Positions 1 through 5,185 of a stretch of 6,529 nt of DNA are shown piece by piece. The notes under the pieces are model-generated. The model made no database searches. It saw only the letters and a list, made by a program, of their open reading frames with translations, and was not told where the DNA came from. The first letter of the stretch is position 1, and the number at the start of each line of letters is the position of its first letter. The position numbers and the translations under genes were made by a program. Source of the stretch: Ruminococcaceae bacterium UBA1213 (GTDB lineage Bacteria; Bacillota; Clostridia; Oscillospirales; Acutalibacteraceae); assembly GCA_002309275.1 (NCBI GenBank), contig DBXL01000079.1, forward strand, positions 1 to 6,529. The letters run 5' to 3'.

Positions 1-1017
1 GTTTCAAAAGAGGACTTTCATCAATATTCTATCACATGGGGAGCACAGAATTTCCGTGAAGCCCTCGCCAAAAAGCAGTCAAGATTAATGGGCAGAAAAA
101 TTGATGCCAATGGTGAAATCGTTGTAACGTGCGGAAGTACGGAAGCAATGATGGCAGCCATGATGACAGTTACAAATCCTGGTGATAAAGTCATTGTATT
201 TTCGCCTTTTTATGAAAATTACGGTGCAGACACGATTTTATCGGGAGCAGAGCCGATATATGTACCGCTGTATCCGCCTGAGTTTAATTTCAATGCCGAT
301 GAATTGGAGAACGCATTCAAACAGCACCCGAAAGCATTGATATTATGTAATCCGTCAAACCCATGCGGAAAGGTATTCACCTATGATGAATTGAAAATCA
401 TTGCTGACCTTGCGGAAAAATATGATACGTTTGTGATTACAGATGAAGTTTATGAACATATCGTATATGAACCGTATCAGCATACGTATTTTGCATCACT
501 TCCGAAAATGTGGGAAAGAACCATTTCATGTTCATCACTTTCAAAAACATATTCCATAACGGGCTGGAGATTGGGCTATATCATAGCACCGAAACATATC
601 ATTGAAGTAGCAAAGAAAGTACATGATTTTCTGACGGTGGGAGCAGCGGCACCATTACAGGAGGCAGCCGTTACAGGCTTGCAATTCGGTGATGAATATT
701 ATAAAGATTTACAGGCAAAATATACGAAGAAAAAAGACCTGTTTTTGAAAGGTCTTGATGACATAGGAATCTCGCATACGATACCGCAGGGAGCATATTA
801 TGTACTGCTTGATATTTCGGAATTCGGCTATGAAAGTGATTTGGAATTTTGTGAAGTTCTTGCAAGAGATGTGGGAGTAGGTGCAGTGCCGGGTTCGAGC
901 TTCTTCAGAGAAAATGTCAATCATTTGATACGTCTGCATTTTGCCAAAAAAGATGAAACTTTATATGAGGCACTGAACAGGCTCGAACATATCAGAAACA
1001 AAATAGATAAGAGATAA
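1..1017 (+). CDS. PLP-dependent aminotransferase, class I/II (5' end outside window)
   Basis: This is the C-terminal 338 codons of a cytosolic fold-type I aminotransferase, which moves an amino group between an amino acid and a 2-oxo acid. The frame is open from base 1 (the stretch HQYSITWGAQNFREAL precedes the first ATG at 88), so the gene starts upstream; with a usual length near 390 residues, about 50 are missing. Visible motifs: NPSNP (349-363), with the cofactor-binding Asn; TDEVYEHI, with Asp at 442-444 and Tyr at 451-453; SLSKTYSITGWR, with the Schiff-base Lys at 544-546; and LIRLHFAKK, with the carboxylate-binding Arg at 931-933. From memory of the family, DEVYEHI, KVHDFLT and LIRLHFAKK resemble the methionine/kynurenine aminotransferase (YbdL-like) branch more than classical AspC. 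The exact substrate cannot be decided. It ends in a terminator shared with the convergent recombinase gene. Its promoter lies outside the window. Confidence 0.93.
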   Translation, partial: VSKEDFHQYSITWGAQNFREALAKKQSRLMGRKIDANGEIVVTCGSTEAMMAAMMTVTNPGDKVIVFSPFYENYGADTILSGAEPIYVPLYPPEFNFNADELENAFKQHPKALILCNPSNPCGKVFTYDELKIIADLAEKYDTFVITDEVYEHIVYEPYQHTYFASLPKMWERTISCSSLSKTYSITGWRLGYIIAPKHIIEVAKKVHDFLTVGAAAPLQEAAVTGLQFGDEYYKDLQAKYTKKKDLFLKGLDDIGISHTIPQGAYYVLLDISEFGYESDLEFCEVLARDVGVGAVPGSSFFRENVNHLIRLHFAKKDETLYEALNRLEHIRNKIDKR

Positions 1018-1019
1018 GA

Positions 1020-1055
1020 AAATCCATCCTGTGTATTTTTTTACAGGATGGATTT
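1020..1055. terminator. Bidirectional intrinsic terminator between convergent genes
   Basis: Perfect 13-bp inverted repeat: AAATCCATCCTGT (1020-1032) and ACAGGATGGATTT (1043-1055), with a 10-base T-rich loop. It starts 3 bases after the aminotransferase stop and lies 16 bases beyond the recombinase stop on the other strand. Downstream T tracts are short and interrupted on both strands. The stem core is repeated at the next convergent junction (4481-4510). Confidence 0.85.
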
Positions 1056-1071
1056 CTTTGAAAATATTTTT

Positions 1072-2040
1072 TTATATCAGTTTTGCAAGGGGATTGGCAT
1101 TAATGGCATTCTGTACCTGTATGCTTGAAAGATGTGTATATATCTCCGTTGTATCGAGGTGTTCATGTCCGAGAACGTCTTTCAGCACTCTTATATCCAC
1201 GTTGCCATGCTGATACATGAGAGTGGCTGCCGTGTGTCTTAATTTATGTACAGAATATCCCTGCTCGCCAAGACCTATTTTATCTATATATTTATAAACC
1301 ATAAACTGCACTGTTTCTTTACTGATACGCTTGTTTCTCTTGCTGATGAAAAGTGCATTTTTGTCTTCTATATCTTCATTGGGGCGGACTTTCAGATATT
1401 CCTGCAATGCATGGTTGCACGCATCATTCAAATATACGATTCTTTCTTTTTTGCCCTTGCCGAAAATGCGGAGCATATTGTTTTCCATGATGTCATTCAG
1501 ATTGATTCCCACAAGCTCCGATAATCTCATGCCACAGTTAAGAAACAGTGTCAATATACAGTAATCTCTTTCTTTATATTCTCCGTCAACTGCTTTTAAC
1601 AATGCAATACTCTGTTCAAGTGTCAGATATTTGGGAAGTACCTTTGCCTTTTTGGGAAAGTCAATGTTCTCTGTCGGACTTTTTTCAAGCAAATGCATTT
1701 TTTTTGTCAGATAACCGAAAAATGTATTCAATACAGAGCATTTTTTTGAGCGTGCAGCAGCCCTGTTTCCCCTGTCCTCCATGCAGAAAGTCATAAAGCT
1801 TTTTATGTCTTCAAAATCTATTGTTCTGATAAAATCTATGTCTATATCCTTTATGCCTATATCCTTCAAATCGACCTCTGCACCAACGATTCCTCTTCTT
1901 TTCTTCATAAATCTGAAAAACATTCTCAAATCAACATAGTAAACATTGAGTGTGGTTTCTGATTTTTCCTGAACGTTCTGCATATAAATAAGAAAATCTT
2001 TCACAATTCCGCTTGCTTCTCTCAAATACTCTTTTTTCAT
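1072..2040 (-). CDS. Tyrosine recombinase, XerC/XerD-type
   Basis: 322-residue site-specific DNA recombinase that cuts and rejoins strands through a 3'-phosphotyrosine. An N-terminal helical core-binding (SAM-like) domain spans roughly residues 10-110 and the catalytic domain roughly 135-315. All catalytic positions are present: Arg172 (GMRLSELVG), Lys195 (FGKGKKER), His265 and Arg268 (HKLRHT), His292 (LGHEHLDTT) and the nucleophile Tyr301 (EIYTHL). Spacings match my recollection of E. coli XerD (Arg to Lys 23-24, His to Tyr 9). The ATG at 2040 is chosen because GGGGGA lies 7 bases upstream; a TTG 15 bases further upstream overlaps that site and is unlikely. It is slightly longer than typical Xer proteins (about 300). 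No excisionase, phage gene or att repeat is visible. It could be a chromosome-dimer-resolving Xer, an invertase-like enzyme or an element relic; no convincing dif site is seen. Transcription probably starts from the promoter at 2282-2310, leaving a long leader. Confidence 0.93.
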   Translation of the reverse strand: MKKEYLREASGIVKDFLIYMQNVQEKSETTLNVYYVDLRMFFRFMKKRRGIVGAEVDLKDIGIKDIDIDFIRTIDFEDIKSFMTFCMEDRGNRAAARSKKCSVLNTFFGYLTKKMHLLEKSPTENIDFPKKAKVLPKYLTLEQSIALLKAVDGEYKERDYCILTLFLNCGMRLSELVGINLNDIMENNMLRIFGKGKKERIVYLNDACNHALQEYLKVRPNEDIEDKNALFISKRNKRISKETVQFMVYKYIDKIGLGEQGYSVHKLRHTAATLMYQHGNVDIRVLKDVLGHEHLDTTEIYTHLSSIQVQNAINANPLAKLI

Positions 2041-2047
2041 TTTAAAG

Positions 2048-2053
2048 TCCCCC
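2048..2053 (-). promoter_or_regulatory. Ribosome binding site of the tyrosine recombinase
   Basis: The minus strand reads GGGGGA, 7 bases before the ATG at 2040. It decides the start codon: the in-frame TTG at 2055 sits on this site and has no separate Shine-Dalgarno sequence. Confidence 0.75.
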
Positions 2054-2121
2054 AAATTTTTAATAATTTTTTTTTCAGCTACTAACGAGCATTCTTGGAA
2101 AACTTCATATTAAAAAAAAAT

Positions 2122-2243
2122 CTACTCAATAAGTTCATCGCACTTCTATTCTTCTGCTTTCATAAAAGACTATTTGGCAAACTTCTCCACCACCTCCTCA
2201 ATGCCGGACAAGTACACTAAAAAACGTCTGATTTACTTAACAT
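2122..2243 (-). pseudogene. Degenerate small coding-like trace in the recombinase leader
   Basis: On the minus strand, ATG at 2243 follows GAGG with 7-base spacing and reads MLSKSDVF, then stops (TAG, 2217-2219) at a six-T run. One extra T, or a -1 slip, would continue into LVYLSGIEEVVEKFAK, TAG (2170-2172), SFMKAEE, TAG (2146-2148), KCDELIE, TAG (2122-2124). The peptide is charged and helix-like, unlike random AT-rich sequence, and all three later interruptions are TAG. The pilin gene in this window ends with TAG, so TAG does act as stop here. It could be the remains of a small gene, a leader peptide, or chance; I do not recognise the peptide. Confidence 0.22.
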
Positions 2244-2281
2244 GGAATATCCTCGAATTGCTCATTGATAGTTGTCATCAA

Positions 2282-2310
2282 ATTATAATGTAAAAAATTA
2301 TCCCTTTCAA
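2282..2310 (-). promoter_or_regulatory. SigA-type promoter driving the tyrosine recombinase
   Basis: On the minus strand, -35 TTGAAA (2310-2305), a 17-base spacer and a perfect -10 TATAAT (2287-2282). The predicted start is near 2275. It is the best promoter match in the divergent intergenic region and points at the recombinase, about 235 bases downstream. Confidence 0.65.
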
Positions 2311-2402
2311 TACAAAACTTCACTTTTTAGTTAAAAAAGTATTTTAGCCAAAAATTTCCCTGTTATGTTATCAAAATTTTTACTCTTTTTTTTAAAATAT
2401 CT

Positions 2403-2416
2403 GCTGAAAATTCAGC
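2403..2416. repeat. Short inverted repeat over the -35 of the mur ligase promoter
   Basis: GCTGAA and TTCAGC are separated by AA, making a compact 6-bp dyad that covers the candidate -35 element at 2404-2409. Its position suits an operator for a small dimeric regulator. It could also be chance in AT-rich DNA; no second copy was found nearby. Confidence 0.3.
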
Positions 2417-2432
2417 CCGTTTGTGATATATT
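2404..2432 (+). promoter_or_regulatory. Promoter of the MurT/GatD-like operon
   Basis: -35 CTGAAA (2404-2409), 17-base spacer, -10 TATATT (2427-2432) with a TGn extension (TGA at 2424-2426). The -35 is weak but the extended -10 compensates. The start would be near 2439, about 55 bases before the GTG start. A dyad overlaps the -35. Confidence 0.5.
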
Positions 2433-2479
2433 AAATAAGCAGAAATAATCAACTGCACATTGCTGACTGCTAATTGTTG

Positions 2480-2485
2480 AAAGGA
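2480..2485 (+). promoter_or_regulatory. Ribosome binding site of the MurT-like gene
   Basis: AAAGGA ends 9 bases before GTG at 2495. This supports the GTG rather than the in-frame TTG at 2474, which precedes the site. An ATG at 2487 is out of frame and meets a stop after three codons. Confidence 0.65.
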
Positions 2486-2494
2486 TATGTTTTT

Positions 2495-3823
2495 GTGAAA
2501 AGATTTCTTGGAACATTTATTGGAAAATTTATATTTCTTGCAGAAAAGCTTCTGCATAAAAATGCAAGCAGCTTTCCCGGAAAGGCTGTTCTTGCTTTAT
2601 TCCCCGACTATCTGAAAAAAATAAAATATCCGCCCCTTACCGTCATGGTGACGGGAAGCTGCGGAAAAGGTTCTACTACTCGTATTATTGCAGAGGCTCT
2701 GAGGGAGAACGGCTCAACGGTTGCACATAATCTTGAAGGCTCCAATTTATTGAATGGTGTGGCATCCACTGTTATCAAAAATATATCTTTTTCGGGAAAA
2801 CTGAAACAAAATGCACTTGTGCTTGAAGTTGATGAACGTTATCTCAAGCTTATTACAAAATATATTATTCCCGACTATCTGGTTATCAATAATCTTACTC
2901 GTGACCAGCCCCCAAGACAAGGGGATTTTGATATTGTATTCGGTGAAATTCTCAAAGGCATTCCTGAAAGTACCCGTATCATTGTCAACGGTGACGATCC
3001 CATTACCAAAAGTTTCTCTCTCCACAGGGATAAAATTACTTATTTTGGCATCAATGAATTTTTTGCCAGCTATGAAAAGGAACTTGATGATGTAAGGGAC
3101 ATCAATTATTGTCCCAAATGTCATTCAAGGCTTGTTTATACATTCCGTCACTATGGCAGTACAGGCGGATTTATGTGCAGGAACTGCGGTTTTTCAAGAA
3201 ATACCCCTGATTTCTGCATAACAGATGTCAATAAAGATACCAATGAGATAACCCTCAACGGTACAAAAATCATTGCCAATGAACTTATCCTTTTCAATCT
3301 CTATAACATAGCTGCGGCATATTCTGTTCTGAGCCTTTCGGGTGTATCTTCCGAAAATATCGCTGCTTCCCTCAGTGCACAGCATATGCAGAATAAAATA
3401 TATAAAGAAATTGTTAAAAAAGACCGCAAGTATATTGCCCTCAACTGTAAAGCTGAAAATAATGCCACTTACAATCTGGCAGTCATGCACACGGCACTTG
3501 ACAAGTCACCTAAAAGCATTGTACTTGGTCTGCGTGAAATCAGCAGAAGATATACATTCTTTGACCTTTCATGGCTCTATGATATAAATTTTGAAATGCT
3601 GAATGATGATACCCTGCAAAAAGTTGTCTGTGCAGGTCCTTACAGATACGACTTTGCAGCAAGAATCATGCTGGCAGGCATTCCGAAAGATAAAATCATT
3701 ATTCTTGACAATCTCGACCATGCGGGAAAAGTTTTTGATGAGCAGACTTTGGGAAATGTCTATGGTATTCTGAATTTTGACTATATAGAACCGTTTATCA
3801 ATTCTGTAAATGAAATAGAATGA
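2495..3823 (+). CDS. murT: MurT-like Mur ligase (lipid II isoglutaminyl synthase subunit family)
   Basis: 442-residue Mur-ligase-family protein, GTG start. Characterised MurT, with GatD, uses ATP to amidate the alpha-carboxyl of D-Glu in lipid II at the inner face of the membrane. Seen here: P-loop GSCGKGSTT (residues 54-62); HNLEGSN (79-84); LEVDE (110-114); TRDQPPRQGD (135-144), matching the FRDQxDRxGE motif of MurT; NGDDP (165-169); a four-Cys zinc ribbon characteristic of MurT (Cys206, Cys209, Cys228, Cys231); and a C-terminal DUF1727-type domain with DLSWLYDINFE (357-367). Asp357 corresponds to the MurT Asp reported to complete the GatD catalytic triad. Oddities: the loop is GKGS, as in FolC, rather than GKTT, and the GRD normally before xSW reads TFFD. 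The GatD-like gene follows after 9 bases, with its ribosome binding site touching this stop codon, so the two are surely co-transcribed. The family is confident; actual amidation activity is doubtful given the partner. Confidence 0.85.
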   Translation: MKRFLGTFIGKFIFLAEKLLHKNASSFPGKAVLALFPDYLKKIKYPPLTVMVTGSCGKGSTTRIIAEALRENGSTVAHNLEGSNLLNGVASTVIKNISFSGKLKQNALVLEVDERYLKLITKYIIPDYLVINNLTRDQPPRQGDFDIVFGEILKGIPESTRIIVNGDDPITKSFSLHRDKITYFGINEFFASYEKELDDVRDINYCPKCHSRLVYTFRHYGSTGGFMCRNCGFSRNTPDFCITDVNKDTNEITLNGTKIIANELILFNLYNIAAAYSVLSLSGVSSENIAASLSAQHMQNKIYKEIVKKDRKYIALNCKAENNATYNLAVMHTALDKSPKSIVLGLREISRRYTFFDLSWLYDINFEMLNDDTLQKVVCAGPYRYDFAARIMLAGIPKDKIIILDNLDHAGKVFDEQTLGNVYGILNFDYIEPFINSVNEIE

Positions 3824-3832
3824 GGTGACAAC

Positions 3833-4477
3833 ATGATAAAGATTGCAAATATATATGATGACCTGCTCAATTTATACGGCGATACGGGCAATGCCAAAGC
3901 CCTTGCCTATCACCTGCGTGAAACGGGTGAAGAAGTTATTCTTGATAAAATAAAATTCGGTGATAAGATAAACTTCCGTGAATACAATATGATTTTCATA
4001 GGCTCCGGCACTGAAAATAATCTCCGACTTGCCCTTGAGGACATTCTCAAATATAAAAATGACATTATCGAATATAAGTCAAAAGGCGGATTTCTTATTG
4101 CAGCGGGAAACAGTATAGAGCTTTTCGGAAAGTCTGCCCTTGAAATATTTGATTATACAGTCACTTATCCCTATGAACGTACAGTGGGGGATGTCTGCAT
4201 CAAAACACCTCTCTTTGATACCGAGATAATAGGCTTTGAAAATCACAGGGGAGTCATTGACCGTGACGAGAAAATAATACTTGACGGCAATTTTATGCTG
4301 ACATACACAATAGGACCTCTGCTTGTCAGAAATCCCCGACTGACAGATTACATTATCAGAAAAATGCTGGCAGAAACAAACAGCCCATGCAGTCCCTCAA
4401 AGGCAGATTATACCTTTGAGGAAAAAGCTTATGAAACAAGCCGCAGTACCGACTTGAAAAATATTATTTCTGCATAA
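3833..4477 (+). CDS. gatD: GatD-like class I glutamine amidotransferase homologue lacking catalytic Cys and His
   Basis: 214 residues, slightly shorter than characterised GatD (about 240). GatD normally hydrolyses glutamine and passes ammonia to MurT. Retained GatD motifs: LNLYGDTGN (12-20), MIFIGSGTENN (53-63), ERTVGD (115-120, with the Arg that I recall as glutamine-binding), IGFENH (133-138) and GPLLVRNPRLTDYIIRK (161-177). The nucleophile elbow, usually CGGYQ, reads IAAGNSIELFG (89-99): Ala90/Ala91 (4100-4105) stand where Cys is expected. The catalytic-His motif, usually YLHGP, reads YTIGP (158-162), with Ile160 (4310-4312) in place of His. The only cysteines are Cys122 and Cys186, neither at the elbow. 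The reading frame is intact and coding-like, so this looks like a maintained non-hydrolytic homologue, not a decayed gene. Start: ATG with GAGGTGA 4 bases upstream, overlapping the MurT-like stop. It may act as a scaffold, a regulator, or a partner for another amine donor. The symbol denotes family only. Confidence 0.82.
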   Translation: MIKIANIYDDLLNLYGDTGNAKALAYHLRETGEEVILDKIKFGDKINFREYNMIFIGSGTENNLRLALEDILKYKNDIIEYKSKGGFLIAAGNSIELFGKSALEIFDYTVTYPYERTVGDVCIKTPLFDTEIIGFENHRGVIDRDEKIILDGNFMLTYTIGPLLVRNPRLTDYIIRKMLAETNSPCSPSKADYTFEEKAYETSRSTDLKNIISA

Positions 4478-4480
4478 AAA

Positions 4481-4510
4481 ATTCCATCCTGTTTTTCGGC
4501 AGGATGGAGT
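4481..4510. terminator. Bidirectional intrinsic terminator between convergent genes
   Basis: TCCATCCTG (4483-4491) pairs with CAGGATGGA (4500-4508); a U-G and an A-U pair extend the stem to 11 bp, with an 8-base loop TTTTTCGG. It follows the GatD-like stop by 3 bases. On the minus strand it is followed by ATTTTTTA, a good U tract, so it should end the pilin transcript better than the operon. The stem core is nearly identical to the hairpin at 1020-1055. Confidence 0.82.
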
Positions 4511-4528
4511 AATTTAAAAATATTTTTC

Positions 4529-5005
4529 CTATACTTTATAGTAAAGCACACCAAGAGTTGTATCAATCTTGAGAGTGTCCGTAAATTCGGGGTGGTCATC
4601 AACAGCATAGATGCGTCCTTCATCATTGTACACAAAGTTTCCCGCTTCCACTCTGTCTTTGTATTGGTTGATTCCTGCAAACTCCAGTGCATTGTTCACG
4701 GTTGCACTTTTGACAGCCGCTATTTTGGCAGCAATGCTGGCGTTCTCGTCAGGCAAATCAGCCTGAGTTGAATTGTTTTTTTCATTCTTGTTGATAATGC
4801 CCCAGATAATACCTGTTTTATATTCCATACAAGCTTTATCTATTTCTGTGGCTGCAACTATATCGGAAGTTTTTGTTGCATTGTTGATGATACCTACTAC
4901 CATTGGAATCGCTATTGCCGCAAGGATAGCAATGATAGCAATTACCACTACAAGTTCTACAAGAGTGAAACCGCCCTTCTCTTTCACATTACCGTATTTT
5001 TTCAT
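4529..5005 (-). CDS. Type IV pilin / pseudopilin with N-terminal methylation motif
   Basis: 158-residue prepilin-like protein. A short basic leader (residues 1-12, MKKYGNVKEKGG) precedes the classical class III prepilin peptidase site G12/F13TLVEL, with Glu at mature position 5 (residue 17). A hydrophobic helix runs to about residue 40 (VVVIAIIAILAAIAIPMVV). Such proteins are cleaved and N-methylated by a PilD/ComC-type peptidase, sit in the membrane and polymerise into pili or secretion pseudopili. The roughly 115-residue C-terminal part is polar, has one Cys (59) and no recognised domain. The ATG at 5005 is supported by GGGAGGA 7 bases upstream. No peptidase, ATPase or platform gene lies nearby, so it is an orphan here with its own promoter and terminator. 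In ruminococci, type IV pilin-like proteins have been linked to cellulose adhesion; a similar role would be inference only. It could also be a competence pseudopilin. Confidence 0.9.
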   Translation of the reverse strand: MKKYGNVKEKGGFTLVELVVVIAIIAILAAIAIPMVVGIINNATKTSDIVAATEIDKACMEYKTGIIWGIINKNEKNNSTQADLPDENASIAAKIAAVKSATVNNALEFAGINQYKDRVEAGNFVYNDEGRIYAVDDHPEFTDTLKIDTTLGVLYYKV

Positions 5006-5012
5006 AACACAG

Positions 5013-5019
5013 TCCTCCC
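5013..5019 (-). promoter_or_regulatory. Strong ribosome binding site of the pilin gene
   Basis: The minus strand reads GGGAGGA, 7 bases before the ATG at 5005. It is a near-full match to the anti-Shine-Dalgarno sequence, suggesting high expression. Confidence 0.75.
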
Positions 5020-5046
5020 TGAAAAAAATATTTTACCCTCATTTAT

Positions 5047-5074
5047 ATTTTATTATATAAAAATCAAATGTCAA
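5047..5074 (-). promoter_or_regulatory. SigA-type promoter of the pilin gene
   Basis: On the minus strand, a perfect -35 TTGACA (5074-5069), a 16-base spacer and -10 TAAAAT (5052-5047). The start would be near 5040, giving a leader of about 35 bases. A 10-bp palindrome, ATATGCATAT (5097-5106), lies just upstream but is AT-rich and may be chance. Confidence 0.62.
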
Positions 5075-5137
5075 TGTTTTTTGGAAAATTTATGTAATAT
5101 GCATATATTTTTCACAGTCAAATATCACATTCACACA

Positions 5138-5181
5138 AAAAAATATAGTGTCAGACTTGCAAGCCTGACACTATATTTTTT
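5138..5181 (-). terminator. Intrinsic terminator of glyA
   Basis: Perfect 17-bp inverted repeat with arms AAAAAATATAGTGTCAG (5138-5154) and its complement (5165-5181), around a 10-base loop. It begins 4 bases past the glyA stop. On the minus strand it ends in a run of seven T, a good U tract. It isolates glyA from the pilin gene downstream. Confidence 0.88.
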
Positions 5182-5185
5182 AAAA

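Larger units (their letters stand above)
2041..2275 (-). other. Candidate long 5' leader of the recombinase mRNA
   Basis: The promoter at 2282-2310 would start transcription near 2275, giving a leader of about 235 bases before the recombinase ATG. It contains a very strong Shine-Dalgarno-like stretch, GAGGAGGTGGTGGAG, near 2183-2198 (minus strand) that serves no identified gene, plus several short reading frames and T/A tracts near the 3' end. I found no stable GC-rich hairpin and recognise no known riboswitch. It may be an attenuation-type leader or simply decayed coding DNA. The transcription start is inferred from promoter spacing only. Confidence 0.35.

Noticed and set aside
1246..1796. 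Overlapping plus-strand open frames across the recombinase gene
   Set aside because: Antisense to the catalytic and N-terminal domains of a clearly real recombinase; composition is Phe/Ile/Ser-rich, as expected for a shadow frame.
2230..2262. Possible dif site: minus strand has CCATGTTAAGT, partly like the XerD arm TTATGTTAACT
   Set aside because: About 8 of 11 bases fit one arm, but the opposite arm matches poorly; this is not enough to call a Xer site in AT-rich DNA.
2233..2265. Ten-codon minus-strand frame MSNSRIFHVK in the recombinase leader
   Set aside because: Only about 10 bases from the inferred transcript start, no ribosome binding site, and overlapped by a better-placed ATG.
2041..2494. 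Riboswitch, tRNA or CRISPR repeats in the large intergenic region
   Set aside because: No cloverleaf, no recurring spaced repeats and no conserved aptamer motif could be recognised.
2747..3124. Minus-strand open frame within the MurT-like gene
   Set aside because: It is the complement of a region with clear MurT motifs; no start signals and no family resemblance.
4773..5060. Plus-strand open frame with hydrophobic stretches over the pilin 5' end
   Set aside because: It is antisense to the pilin's conserved hydrophobic helix, whose complement naturally reads as hydrophobic residues.
5097..5106. Palindrome ATATGCATAT upstream of the pilin promoter
   Set aside because: Too short and AT-rich to separate from chance; no second copy seen.
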